From assembly GCF_000497045.1 (NCBI RefSeq), contig NW_015961970.1, positions 1,827,706 through 1,891,705 on the forward strand: DNA of 64,000 bases, given 5' to 3'. This document shows, one piece after another, positions 50,716-61,139 of this stretch. Source of the DNA: Kalmanozyma brasiliensis GHG001 (lineage: Eukaryota > Basidiomycota > Ustilaginomycetes > Ustilaginales). Numbering within the stretch: position 1 is the first letter of the stretch; each line of letters opens with the position of its first letter. The translations under genes and the position numbers were made by a program. A model generated the notes under the pieces. It ran no database searches, was not told the DNA's origin, and worked only from the letters and a program-made list of their open reading frames with translations.

Positions 50716-53700
50716 TCAAGCGAAAGCCGTCGTTGAGCCTGCCTTGACGTTGCGCAGGATCTCCTCGCGGGTGATGTTGCTCCTCACGCACATGCTGTGG
50801 AAGATGCCCTCTGGCCTATCGAACAGCTCGAGCGGGCTCGCGTATTCCGCCAGCTCGCCCTTGTCGAACACGGCGATCCTGTCATACGACAAAATGGTCC
50901 GGAGACGATGGGCGATGCAGAGGATGGTTCGGTTGGCAAACTCTTCGCGGATCGTCTGCTGGATCTTGGCGTCCGTCTCGAGGTCCACGGATGCGGTGGC
51001 TTCGTCGAGCAAGATGATCTTCGAGTTTTTCACCAGCGCACGGGCGAGCGAGACAAGCGAGCGCTGACCCACCGACAGGTTGGCACCTTCCTCCTCGATG
51101 ACCGTGTCGAGGCTGATGCGCGAGACGGCGCGGCCGGGGGTCGAATCGCCCGAGACTTCGAGCGCTTTCTTCTCGTCGTCCGAGATCGAGGCGGATTCGC
51201 TACCTGCTTCGAGAACGGGCATGACCGGAGTGGTCGCACCGTGCGTGTGCGTGTCGTCGCCGATGAGGTAGGCACGCTTGAGCGCATCGTTGAGTCGTGC
51301 ATCGTCGTAGATGCCAAAGGGGTCCAGATTGGTTCGGAGTGTGCCGCTAAAAAGCAGTGGCTCCTGGGGCAGGATCGCCAGCTTGCGTCTCAAATCCTCG
51401 AGACCAATGTTGCCAACGTCAATGCCGTCGATCTCGATCGAGCCCTTGCTGAGCTCGACCAATCGCAGCAGAGCGGTCAACAGCGAACTCTTGCCTGCAC
51501 CGGTTCGGCCGACAATGCCGACCTTCTCGCCGCTTCCAACCTCGAACGAGATGCCCTTGAGCACCGAGGGCAGTCCAGGTCGGTAGCTGAGCCAGATGTC
51601 GTTGAACGAGATGCGACCCTCTTCGGGCCACGACTCGCGTGTCGGGTTGTCGGGTCGCGTCTGCGCCTTCTCCTGCTCCAGCTCTTCCGCGTAGTACAGC
51701 AGACGCTCGACCGACGCCGAGTCATTCTCGACCTCGGCGATCTGGCGCGTCATCCACGAGAAGGCCTGTGCGACCGTGAGCATGTATGTGAGCGCGATAC
51801 CTGCGTTGCCGCCTGTGATCGGCCTCGAGCTGGCCGTAGTAAGCAGGGCGACGATAAGCACGAGGAGCGCACCGAGCATGTCAAGGCGCACACCGAGCCA
51901 GCGCTGGTTGGTGATGCTGAGGTAGTAGGCGCGGTTCTCGACGTCCATACGCTTTTGGTTCTCCTTGATAAACGTGTCGGTCTCGCGGTAGGCTCGGATG
52001 GTAGCAAGACCCGAGAGCGTCTCGGAGAAATGCGAGTAGAGGCTAGATCGTAGAATGGCATCCAAGCGCTTGACCTCTCGCGCAGAAGAGCGGTAGAACA
52101 GCGCGCCGTAGAAGTAGAAGATAAGGACGACAGCGACGGCGATCACGAAGTAGTGTGTCAAGATGGTAATCAGGATGACGGCACCAGCAACGGAGGCGAG
52201 CGTGTTGGCGGCCATTCGGACGGCATCGGCGAGCTGGTTGTCCACCACATCGACGTCCTTGGAGAATCGGTTCATGATGCGGCCGATGGGCGTCACATCC
52301 AACCAAGCCATGGGAGCGTAGACGACTCGTTGGATGGCCTCGTGATGAACACGCTTGCAGGCGTAGTAGCTGAGGAAGCCCATGGCGCAGCCCATGACAA
52401 AGGTGAACATGGTCATGACAACACCCAGCATGGCGTAGATGCCCATGTAGAAGCCGATCGGCTTGTTGAAATGGTTCTCTTGCCACCAGATCAGCCAGTA
52501 CGAGTTGAGGATGTTGGCCACCTGCATGAAGACGATGCTCGAGACACAGATGGGCACCATGTAGGCACCGCGGCCGAACTTGAGGTACGAGAGGTAGACG
52601 CGCATCGAGACGGAGCCCGTGTTGCGCTCCTCGGCCTGCATGAGGGCACCGGCCTTGTCACCGCCTTTGCCTCCGGAGAGGTGGGCGCGATCGACTTTCT
52701 TGGCCTTCTTGCCGTCCACCGCGGCGTCCTCGATGGCTCCCTCTTCGTCCTCCTTCTTGACTTCCTCTTCCTGCTCCTTTTCACCGCCAAACTCGACTAC
52801 CAGGCGCTGGAAGGGACCGTTGGCGGTGTTGAGCTGGTCGTAGGTGCCCATCTCGACGATGTGGCCGTCTTCGAGCGTGATGATGCGGTCGACGTCTGGG
52901 AGGAAGTGCAGGGCGTGAGTCACGAGAAGGACAGTGGCACCTCGAGCGCGCAGACCCATGATGGCATTGTAGAAGAGCGCCTTGCCGACGTGCGCATCGA
53001 CGGCCGAGAGCGGGTCGTCGAGGCAAACAATGTCGGCGTTGTAGTAAAGAGCACGCGCAATGTTGACTCGCTGCTTCTGACCACCACTGAGGTTGACACC
53101 CTTCTCACCGATCTCGGTCAGGTCGCCAGCTGGCAAGATCTCAAGATCAGCTTCGAGCTCGGCGACCTTGACGGCATGCCAGTAGCGCTCTTCGTCGAAA
53201 GGCTGGCCGAAGAGGATGTTGTTGCGTAGGGTAGCGTTTTGGATCCAGGCGCTCTGAGAACAGTAGGCGACCCTCTCGCTGCCCCACTGGACCGAGCCAC
53301 CCGTCTGGCGCATCTCGCCGATGCAAGCCTGGAGGAAGGACGACTTGCCTGAACCAACGGGGCCGACGATAGCGACGAGCTCGCCCTTGGGGATGGAGAG
53401 GTTGACGTGAGACATGGAGAAGGGCTCCTGCACTGGTTCGGCGACTTCCTTTTCGGATTCCGTCGCGTCCCCTAGCGTGGGCTCGAGCTGTGCCTCGGTG
53501 ACGATCGCCTCGTTGTCGCCGTCAGCCGTCGTGTCATTCTGTTCGGCTTGAATCTGTTGCAGGCGTCGCGCGTTGTCCGAGTTGGGCTCTTTTGCGGACA
53601 CCGGCGTAGGCAGACCGGGCTCGTTGGCGGCGGGAGGAGCAGCCGACTTCTTCATCAACTTCTTTGCTTTGCCAAACATGCCATGGCTGGATGCAGATTT

Positions 53701-55581
53701 GGCTCCAGCCCCGGCCGTCTTGTCTGCGTGGGCACCCTTGGCACCTCCCTTGGGCTTGGACTTGGACTGAAGCGCTTCATCGGCCTCGACGGTCTCCCAG
53801 CGGAACGAAGCGTCGCGAACGGTGAGAGCGTACTTGCTCTCTTCGTCGTGCTCGACCGTATCTTCAAGCTGCTCTGCGGTAAAGACAGTGTAGAGACGGT
53901 CAAAGGCGTTCTTGGCATCGGTGGTAGCCGAAAGCGAGAGAGGCAAGAACATGAGCGGCATTCGGAGGAGCTGGAAGAGCGTGAGCGAGGGGAAGACGAT
54001 GGCAGGGTTGAGCTCGTGACCGGTCAAGCTGTAGACGACAAAGGCGAGCACAGCAGCCAAGATAGGCAGACTGAAGGCGATGGCGTTGTTGGCGGATCGG
54101 AGGATGAGGATCTTGCGGATGCCATTGAGCTCGTTCTTGCGAATGTCGTAGATGCGATCGAGGAACTTAGCTTCGTGCGAGAACGACTTGACGATGCGCA
54201 TGCCTCCGAGCACTTCCTGGATCGTCTTTGCTCGCGCATCCGTCCACTTCATGGAACCTCTTCGGATGGTGAAGAGAGCCTTCATAGCTTGGAGCTGGAG
54301 CGGAGTGGCGAGCGCAAAGATGGCAAAACCGGCGAGCGCGGATGGACCGAGCTGAGTGAGGAGAATGATGATGCAGATGATCATCTGGATGGGAGCGGCA
54401 AAGACGACCGAGAACCAGGCCGAGGCAAAGTCGATACGACTGCAGTCGGTGGAGATGTGGTTGATGAGCTTGCCACTAGAACGGGCCTTGCCGTTCATTT
54501 TCATGGCGCGGTCAAAGATGGCAGTGATGAGCGCGGCACGCGACTCGACACCGCACGACATGGAGCGCCAGAAGAATTGATGGGTACCAAGCGACGAGAT
54601 GATCTGCATGAAGAAGAGGGCAAACGAGAGACCGACTCCATGCCCGACGTTGGGACCCGGAACGCCCCTTGCGCGAGCCGAGTAGAGTTCCTGGGCGTAC
54701 TTGATGATGGCCTTGAGCACCAAGGGCGAGGTGATGAGCGAAGCGTCGCCGACAATCTTGAAGAGCAGACCGGACCACAACTTCCAGCCGAGCTGGTCGT
54801 GCATGGCCCAAACGAGCGAAGGCTTCTTGTGTCCGGACGGATCCTTTGGGGTCTTTGGCGCCTTGGGCTTGCCTGGCTTGGGAGGTCCAGCAGGCGCAGC
54901 GGTAGCCGGAGCTGGCTTGGGCGGAGCTCTCCACCTGGCTTCGCGCTGCTTTGTATTGCCGCCTTTGGGATTGAGCGTGTACCGGAGCGCCCAGGAGGTG
55001 CGCCTCTTCCATCCGGGCTGGATCTCGCCCGACTCGAGCTTGGCGTTGTAGTCCTTGGCTTCGCGAACGCGTCGCTCCCAATCGCGATTGAGCTGACCGC
55101 CAAGCTGTTTGGCACTGAGATCTTCGGATAGGGCCCAGAGATCAGTCGCTTCGAGGGGCCGTTGGTAGCCGAGGACCATGATGGGGGTCATCCATTGGAA
55201 GAAGATGCGGTTGATGATGCTTGCATTGGCAAGTGGGATGAGGGTAGCGTCGTCGAGGCTGGCTGGAGGCGCGGGTGGTGGATTCTTGGGGCGCCAGACC
55301 TGGTACCACTTTTCTTTGTGTTTGCCTCCAACAAAGGTGCGCACACCGGGATTGTACTCGAAGCCGGGCTTCTCCTCGGTAGCCGATGACAAAGCCGCGG
55401 CCTGTTCGCTGGAGGGAGCTGCACTTCTGGAGGACTCGCTGTGGCTTTCATCTTCGTTGTCCGGGATGATGGCGGATGCAACTGAGGGGGCAGCTGAGAA
55501 GGAGGACGAAGAAGGCTGCGGTACGGCTGCCCCATGTGACGACGCGACCGGCTGCGCCGCGTTGGCGGACGGCGCCGACAT
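50716..55581 (-). CDS. ABCC-type multidrug/conjugate transporter (Yor1-like)
   Basis: 1,621 residues from ATG 55581 (an in-frame TTG further upstream is not a start). A long polar N-terminus (~1-130) is followed by TMD1 (about 285-590), NBD1, TMD2 (about 1000-1270) and NBD2; there is no TMD0, as in Yor1. NBD1 has Walker A GPVGSGKS near residue 737 and signature LSGGQKQR near 830, with Asp instead of Glu after Walker B (CLDDPLSAVDAH), the usual ABCC asymmetry. NBD2 has GRTGAGKSS near 1357, LSVGQR near 1500 and intact LLDEATASVD. It probably exports organic anions or drugs at the plasma membrane. A Lys/Ala/Gly-rich insert (KSKPKGGAKGAHADKTAGAG) sits between TMD1 and NBD1 and a Pro/Lys-rich one before TMD1. 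Confidence 0.93.
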   Translation of the reverse strand: MSAPSANAAQPVASSHGAAVPQPSSSSFSAAPSVASAIIPDNEDESHSESSRSAAPSSEQAAALSSATEEKPGFEYNPGVRTFVGGKHKEKWYQVWRPKNPPPAPPASLDDATLIPLANASIINRIFFQWMTPIMVLGYQRPLEATDLWALSEDLSAKQLGGQLNRDWERRVREAKDYNAKLESGEIQPGWKRRTSWALRYTLNPKGGNTKQREARWRAPPKPAPATAAPAGPPKPGKPKAPKTPKDPSGHKKPSLVWAMHDQLGWKLWSGLLFKIVGDASLITSPLVLKAIIKYAQELYSARARGVPGPNVGHGVGLSFALFFMQIISSLGTHQFFWRSMSCGVESRAALITAIFDRAMKMNGKARSSGKLINHISTDCSRIDFASAWFSVVFAAPIQMIICIIILLTQLGPSALAGFAIFALATPLQLQAMKALFTIRRGSMKWTDARAKTIQEVLGGMRIVKSFSHEAKFLDRIYDIRKNELNGIRKILILRSANNAIAFSLPILAAVLAFVVYSLTGHELNPAIVFPSLTLFQLLRMPLMFLPLSLSATTDAKNAFDRLYTVFTAEQLEDTVEHDEESKYALTVRDASFRWETVEADEALQSKSKPKGGAKGAHADKTAGAGAKSASSHGMFGKAKKLMKKSAAPPAANEPGLPTPVSAKEPNSDNARRLQQIQAEQNDTTADGDNEAIVTEAQLEPTLGDATESEKEVAEPVQEPFSMSHVNLSIPKGELVAIVGPVGSGKSSFLQACIGEMRQTGGSVQWGSERVAYCSQSAWIQNATLRNNILFGQPFDEERYWHAVKVAELEADLEILPAGDLTEIGEKGVNLSGGQKQRVNIARALYYNADIVCLDDPLSAVDAHVGKALFYNAIMGLRARGATVLLVTHALHFLPDVDRIITLEDGHIVEMGTYDQLNTANGPFQRLVVEFGGEKEQEEEVKKEDEEGAIEDAAVDGKKAKKVDRAHLSGGKGGDKAGALMQAEERNTGSVSMRVYLSYLKFGRGAYMVPICVSSIVFMQVANILNSYWLIWWQENHFNKPIGFYMGIYAMLGVVMTMFTFVMGCAMGFLSYYACKRVHHEAIQRVVYAPMAWLDVTPIGRIMNRFSKDVDVVDNQLADAVRMAANTLASVAGAVILITILTHYFVIAVAVVLIFYFYGALFYRSSAREVKRLDAILRSSLYSHFSETLSGLATIRAYRETDTFIKENQKRMDVENRAYYLSITNQRWLGVRLDMLGALLVLIVALLTTASSRPITGGNAGIALTYMLTVAQAFSWMTRQIAEVENDSASVERLLYYAEELEQEKAQTRPDNPTRESWPEEGRISFNDIWLSYRPGLPSVLKGISFEVGSGEKVGIVGRTGAGKSSLLTALLRLVELSKGSIEIDGIDVGNIGLEDLRRKLAILPQEPLLFSGTLRTNLDPFGIYDDARLNDALKRAYLIGDDTHTHGATTPVMPVLEAGSESASISDDEKKALEVSGDSTPGRAVSRISLDTVIEEEGANLSVGQRSLVSLARALVKNSKIILLDEATASVDLETDAKIQQTIREEFANRTILCIAHRLRTILSYDRIAVFDKGELAEYASPLELFDRPEGIFHSMCVRSNITREEILRNVKAGSTTAFA

Positions 55582-57558
55582 GATAGAAACGCAGTTGCTA
55601 CCGCAAGTCAAGGCTTTTCCAAACAGATGGAGGGGCAGACGCCAGAGAGAGGCGCGATGGATTGGGTCGCCGGATTAGAGAGAGCTCAGCATGTGGTGCA
55701 GCGTGAGCCAGTATGGTCCAACACAGTCGAGGAGGGCGAGGCTTATGTATTGTAGAGGTCGGCACTGATGAGTCTTTGCGTCGAAGGAGCCGGCGGTAAA
55801 GTGTAGATGTCGCAGTCAACTCAGCCCTGAGTGGATGTGATGGTGAAAGAGGGAGGCGTAGTAAGGAAGGATGAGGCGGCCTTGATCAAGAGAGAGAGAT
55901 GACAATGGGGGAGAGAGAGAAGGTCCACGGGATCATTTCGCATCGAGTCGGCAGGCAAGGGAGAGCAAGAAACCACACACACACAGCCGAGCCGGTGAAC
56001 ATGACAAACCGAGCGAGCAGTACAGGGCTCAGCAGGCAGCGTAGGAGGAGCAAGGCAAGCGCCGGCAATATACCTGCTCAGGGATTCCCGCGGAGGACGC
56101 GAAGCGCTGAATACACAACCCCCCCAGCGCGCGAGTCCTGCGCATCGCAGCTGATTGTCACCTTACTAATAAAAGCGGTCCCCAGTCTCTCATCATGTTC
56201 ACCTTTCTGCTCATGAACGAATGAAGACAGCATTCGGGAGAGGTGCGGCTGGCTGGTTGTGCTTGGCGACGTGCTTGTGTTGGGCCACGTTTGTTTTTGG
56301 CACTTTCGCCGGGATCGAGATCAGCTCAGCCTGCTCGGCGCGCTTTTCTGTGCAAAACCCGTAAGAAAAGGAAATTCAATTTCCCGTTCGAACCCTGAGC
56401 GCCTGCCGATGCACCGGCGGTCCTCAGATCTGAGCCTGCCAAAAGTGGGGGAGAAGCGACCGCGTGGTTGGCAGCGTGCCTCGTCCCTGACCAACAAAAG
56501 GCGGCGGCGAGGTCATTCGGCTGTCCGTCGTCCGTGTGATCATGCTCTCATGATTGACTGTGCCCCTTGAACGACCTCCCTCTTGGTAAGCCAGCCTACG
56601 AGGCTCACTGCGCCATTGTAAGCAGAGCTCATCCTGAAATCGAGGCACGGGAGGGCGGCTAAATTGAATTTACCGGCAATGCCTAGGGATGAGTGAGCTC
56701 ATGGTGGGACGAGACCTTGTGCGAGCTGTCACACGGGGCCTCTTGTTCGAGCTCTCCTCGAGCAGACAGACAATGTTCATTGAGCCAGGCAAGCCTCGGT
56801 CAGGCTCTGTTCAATGTCAAATAGCGTTCCAGAACTGATAGGCAGGCGGCCGATCTAAGTTTCCCGCATGCAGAACCTCGACTCACGAACCTCCGCGGAC
56901 CAACATCTGGCATCGCCAAAAACCGTGCTTCTGCCAATCAGCGCGCGGTCATTTCGCCGACTTGGTTGCTTGTCTGTACGATGCTCCCAGCTGTCATTCA
57001 ATGTATCATTCGTACAAGAGAGACATCGTCTGCTCTCATTGTCACATTGACCGACCTGCCTTCTGGCAGCAGCGAGCCGTATTGCACTTAAACGTCATGT
57101 GGCCGGCTCGTCGTGGGGTTTGCGAACAAACAGCCTTATCTGCTGGTGCCGTGACTCGACCGGCATGCTCAAGCACCTGATCATCGCCGGCTTCATTCTC
57201 TCGCAGACGGATGTCCCTCTTCCGACCTCGCATGATTGGCAGAGCGCTCTTCGGCGAGCTCGATTTTTTGCAAGATGTTAGGGCAGCAGCGTCCCATGCC
57301 GAAAAGCCGCAAAGTCTCTTTTGACCTAACATTTTGGAAATTTGTGATCGTCGACGCGTGGACCCTTTTTTGGGCGCAGCTGCTTCCTCTGACGAGCCAA
57401 AACCTCCACTTTGATCTTCTCACCTCGCATCGACCATCCTTCTCACCTTCGACTCAGCCTTCGACGCAAGTACGAACAACGTCGACTACCGTCATCCGAC
57501 AGCAGAAAGCCTCGGAACAGCAGCCGCTGGGATCCAGCTGCTCTCACCTTTTGCCATC
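55582..57558. other. Long divergent region between ABC transporter and NPL4
   Basis: About 1.98 kb. The left part contains GA-rich runs near 55889-55920 and a CA repeat near 55971-55986, in the ABC promoter. The right ~150 bases are C/T-rich leader of NPL4. Open frames of up to ~108 codons have no family resemblance. Confidence 0.4.
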
Positions 57559-59739
57559 ATGATCATTCGAGTACGCTCCAAGGATGGCAACTTCCGCTTC
57601 GAGCTCCAGCCCACCGACGATGCATCCCTGCTCATCGCCAAAGTGCTCGAGACCATGCCGAGTGCGGACCCAGAGTCGCTCACTTTCTCCAATCAGCCAA
57701 GGGGCGGCGAATTTGCCGCCAGTGGTCTCAAAGGAAGCACCCTCGGGGAGCTAGGCATTGCTCATGGTCACCTTCTGTTTGCTGCGTACAAAGAGAGCGC
57801 CTCCGCAGCTTCGAATGGCGATGCTGCTGCACCATCAGCTCCGTCAACGGACGCGTCTTCTGCTCCTTCCACCTCCGCAGCCTCATCATCGTCGCAGCTG
57901 CCTTCATCAGCTCAAGCACGACCTAAGAAACCATGGGAGCTCGCAAAGGAGCACAGTGTCGACACCTACTGGGAGGCACAAGAGGGCAAGATCACCCGCA
58001 AAAAGGACTCGCAATTCTGCAAGCACGGTCCCAAAGGCATGTGTGACTACTGCATGCCTCTCGAGCCCTACGACTCCAAGTATCAGTCCGAAAACAGCAT
58101 CAAGCACCTCTCTTTCCACGCCTACTTGCGCAAGCAGGACATCGCCACCAACAAGCCCAGCCAGTCCTTCATTCCGCCACTTGAAGAAGTCAACTACACC
58201 GTCAAGAAGCCTTGCCCGTCTGGAAGTCATCCAAGCTGGCCCGCAGGCATCTGCACGAAATGCCAGCCTTCCGCCATCACACTGCAACGACAGCCTTACC
58301 GCATGGTGGATCACGTCGAGTTTGCGCATCCAGATCTCATCGAGAACATTCTCACCTTCTGGCGAAGCACAGCCACGCAGCGTTTTGGCTTTCTGCTTGG
58401 ACGCTACGAAGCCTATCCAGACGTGCCTATGGGCATCAAAGCCGTCGTAGAGGCCATTCACGAGCCACCACAGGAGGGAGAGCTGGACGGTCTCACGCTG
58501 GGTGTGCCTTGGGAAGAGCAGCCCCGCATCGAGAAGCTCGCCAAGCTTTGCGGTCTCGAATTTGTCGGCATGATCTATTCCGACCTCAGCCCTGCCGATC
58601 CTACTCACCAGGATCCCTCGTTGGCCGGCAAGGTCGTATGCAAACGACACAAGGACAGCTTCTTCCTCTCTGGCATCGAGACCGTCTTTGCCGCTCAACT
58701 TCAACTCGGCAACCCCAATTCATCCCGCTTCAGCGCTTCCGGTCGCTTCAACTCCAAATTCGTCACCTGCATCCTGAGCGGCACCGAAGAAGGAGCTATC
58801 GATGTATCAGCCTACCAGATCAGCGAGCAAGGAATGGGCATGGTCCAAGCGGATATGATCGAGGCCAGTGTCAACCCCAACATCATCCGTGTCAAACCCA
58901 GCGAGGGCGAGCGATACGTCCCCGAGGTCTTCTACCGCTACACAAACGAGTACAAGATCGACGTTAAGGAGAGCGCCAAGCCCACCTTCCCCGTCGAATA
59001 CCTCATCGTCAATGCTACCCACGGTTTCCCTAACGCACCCAATCCGACCTTCCTCAGCTCCAAATTCCCCGTCGAGAACCGACCAGGTCTGCATGATCAG
59101 GACCTCACAGTTGCATTGACCAGCATCGGCAAGATTGTTGGGCACAAGGAGTTGTTCCCTGTTGGGGACGGTGTTGAGAGCACCAAGGGCAAGTCGCGGG
59201 CCGACGATGATCAGGTGCGGGATAAGCTGGTCGGTGCTCTGAGCGACTGGCACCTGCTCGCTTTCCTCGACACTAGCGGCTTCCTCGATCAAGACGATAT
59301 GTCCGCCCTCTGCCGTCTGGCCACCACGCACGACTCGGGCGCCGCACTCGATGCTCTACTCCTCCGCCCTGGATGGCAGACACTCATGGCGCTAGCCCGT
59401 GAACATGCGCCTTCATCCAGTAACGCAAACAAGCCTGCCGAGCCGCCCAAGGACCAGTTCACCTACGATGGCGGCATGGACTCAGACGACGACATCGGCT
59501 TCGACGATGCCAACGAAGACTTTGACGATGGCGACGATGACGATTCCGTCCAGCTTTCCCACGTTCGTCGTGCCTCTGCCAGCAGGAACAATACCAGCGA
59601 CACGGACGCTGCCACCGCTGCAGCAATCGCAGCTGCCTCGGCCGATGACGGTCCCGCTGGTGTCAAGGTCTGCGCCCACTGCACCTACCACAATGAGCCT
59701 AGTGCCTCCGACTGCGAAATCTGCGGTTTGCCCCTCTAG
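57559..59739 (+). CDS. NPL4: Npl4, Cdc48/p97 ubiquitin adaptor, with C-terminal NZF finger
   Basis: 726 residues, one exon. The N-terminal ubiquitin-like domain (MIIRVRSKDGNFRFEL to ~80) is followed by an Ala/Ser/Pro linker, the zf-Npl4 zinc fingers (CKHGPKGMCDYC; then PCPSGSHPSWPAGICTKCQ) and the MPN-like Npl4 domain (VDHVEFAHPDLIENILTFWR, GFLLGRYEAYPDVPMGIKAV). The end is an NZF finger C-x2-C-x10-C-x2-C (VCAHCTYHNEPSASDCEICG). With Ufd1, Npl4 recruits Cdc48 to ubiquitinated substrates in ERAD and other pathways. S. cerevisiae Npl4 lacks the NZF, which animal Npl4 has; its presence here suggests it is ancestral and lost in some yeasts. An acidic patch precedes it (DSDDDIGFDDANEDF). Confidence 0.95.
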   Translation: MIIRVRSKDGNFRFELQPTDDASLLIAKVLETMPSADPESLTFSNQPRGGEFAASGLKGSTLGELGIAHGHLLFAAYKESASAASNGDAAAPSAPSTDASSAPSTSAASSSSQLPSSAQARPKKPWELAKEHSVDTYWEAQEGKITRKKDSQFCKHGPKGMCDYCMPLEPYDSKYQSENSIKHLSFHAYLRKQDIATNKPSQSFIPPLEEVNYTVKKPCPSGSHPSWPAGICTKCQPSAITLQRQPYRMVDHVEFAHPDLIENILTFWRSTATQRFGFLLGRYEAYPDVPMGIKAVVEAIHEPPQEGELDGLTLGVPWEEQPRIEKLAKLCGLEFVGMIYSDLSPADPTHQDPSLAGKVVCKRHKDSFFLSGIETVFAAQLQLGNPNSSRFSASGRFNSKFVTCILSGTEEGAIDVSAYQISEQGMGMVQADMIEASVNPNIIRVKPSEGERYVPEVFYRYTNEYKIDVKESAKPTFPVEYLIVNATHGFPNAPNPTFLSSKFPVENRPGLHDQDLTVALTSIGKIVGHKELFPVGDGVESTKGKSRADDDQVRDKLVGALSDWHLLAFLDTSGFLDQDDMSALCRLATTHDSGAALDALLLRPGWQTLMALAREHAPSSSNANKPAEPPKDQFTYDGGMDSDDDIGFDDANEDFDDGDDDDSVQLSHVRRASASRNNTSDTDAATAAAIAAASADDGPAGVKVCAHCTYHNEPSASDCEICGLPL

Positions 59740-59953
59740 CTAGTCGCAATTTCATCTCGTTGTCACCCACTTTAACGCTGCGATTTCGGTGTGTGCTTGC
59801 TTGAGGTTGACAATTGGAGGTCGACGAGCCCACTTTCATCCGGGCAGGATGGCTGTCCCACACGCCGATGGACTGAACCGGACACGCTTCATCAAGATGC
59901 TCGAGTGAGCAGAGTTGGGCGTTCTTCGAGTCGACGCCGACGCCTCTGACGCA

Positions 59954-59961
59954 GTATAAGA
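59954..59961 (+). promoter_or_regulatory. TATA-like element for the Cys-rich secreted protein
   Basis: GTATAAGA about 70 bases before ATG 60027, followed by a C/T-rich leader. Confidence 0.55.
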
Positions 59962-60026
59962 AGAGCGAACGGTTTTCTCTTTCTTCCATCTCTTCTTGCA
60001 CCTGTCAGTACAAGGATCATTTCGCG

Positions 60027-60995
60027 ATGCAGCTTTCTTACCCATGGCTTGCCCTTGTTGGCGCTATCACCCTCGCTCTTCCCCCCTTCGTCACTGCGGA
60101 CGACCAAATCAGCGACCCGAACCTGCCCGTCATCCGCCAATTCAACATTGTCCTCACGGACAACACCAAGGTCTCTGACCTCTCGTGCTGCATGGGTCTC
60201 TTGAACGAGATCCCCTCGGTGGGTCAGTACAAATGCTTCCCTTCGCAGGCGATGCAGATGTCGGATGCTCCTGGTTCGCGTCGACTCGGATTACAGTTCT
60301 GCCACCACCTTCCAGGGTCTACGCCTGACGACGCCTCTGGAGCGTTCAAATCCGTCTGTTCGGCGGGTCAGGGGGAGCTGATCACGCCCGACAAGGGCTA
60401 CTGTCCGCAAGTGTGGCCGAATTACGACGAGAAGTATGTCAAATCTGCACCGCCGGCTGCTGCAGCAGACCCTGCTCCTGCCCCTGCTCCCGCTCCAGCC
60501 GTGACACCGGACAAGGACGGCAAGGACACCAACGATCCAACTGGCTTCAAAGACGCGGGCACATTCCACTACACCCTCGTCGACTACGCCATCACCCGCG
60601 CTATCACCTGCTGCAAAGCCACCACGTCCCCCATTGTCAAGCCCAACAAGTACAAGTGCGCCCAACGTCACACAACCCGCAAGATCTTCATGCAACAATG
60701 CGCCAAGGTCCTCCCCACCATCACGAACGGCAAAAAGCTCAAGGGCTACACGACGATCGATGGCGATGGAGGGGACATAGTCGATGATGAGACCAAGAAG
60801 AAGTGCAGTGGCATGTGGACCAATGCGATGAGCTACACGTACGGGTTCTGTCAGTTGGACTATGATGGCGCGAGGGACGAGGCGAGGAAGGCGTTCGAGG
60901 CGGATTGTACGGCCAAAGGTGGAGAGGTCAAGGAGCCCCATGATGGAATGTGTCTGTGGAATGTCGACGATGCTGCGGACGCCAGTTCGAACTAG
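60027..60995 (+). CDS. Secreted protein with two related cysteine modules (unknown family)
   Basis: 322 residues, one exon. A clear signal peptide (residues 1-24, cleavage after VTA) precedes two cysteine modules joined by a PAPAPAPAP linker (~140-175). Module A has C54, C55, C70, C92, C111, C126. Module B has C195, C196, C211, C225, C260, C275, C294, C309. Both begin CC-x14-C, with a YKC tripeptide at the third Cys, and both end in C-x14-C with A-x-G and a late P-x2-G before the last Cys. Module B has an extra C-x14-C pair (260-275). This looks like internal duplication of a disulphide-stabilised domain. I do not recognise the family. A secreted, Cys-rich protein in a smut could be an effector or wall protein, but nothing here proves it. 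Confidence 0.85.
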   Translation: MQLSYPWLALVGAITLALPPFVTADDQISDPNLPVIRQFNIVLTDNTKVSDLSCCMGLLNEIPSVGQYKCFPSQAMQMSDAPGSRRLGLQFCHHLPGSTPDDASGAFKSVCSAGQGELITPDKGYCPQVWPNYDEKYVKSAPPAAAADPAPAPAPAPAVTPDKDGKDTNDPTGFKDAGTFHYTLVDYAITRAITCCKATTSPIVKPNKYKCAQRHTTRKIFMQQCAKVLPTITNGKKLKGYTTIDGDGGDIVDDETKKKCSGMWTNAMSYTYGFCQLDYDGARDEARKAFEADCTAKGGEVKEPHDGMCLWNVDDAADASSN

Positions 60996-61139
60996 GTATA
61001 CCGTACGATTCTGACTCTCACTGTTTATGTCCACTCGCGTAACGTCGTGCTCTTAGAACGTTGTCAGCTCCAAACAGTGTTCATGCATCAAATCGTGTGC
61101 GATGATGGTATCGATTGAGCAGCTGGAATAATGCAGACC

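Noticed and set aside
50797..55131. Several long plus-strand frames (up to 527 codons) opposite the ABC transporter
   Set aside because: Same cause: antisense of a biased coding sequence. No domain, start context or composition supports them.
56391..56410. GTTCGAAC resembling a tRNA B-box
   Set aside because: The flanking bases do not form a T-arm stem and no acceptor or anticodon arm can be drawn around it.
1508..60995. Stop-codon readthrough (TGA-CTA) giving hidden peroxisomal signals, as known in Ustilago
   Set aside because: I checked the stops of the genes ending in TGA; none is followed by CTA.
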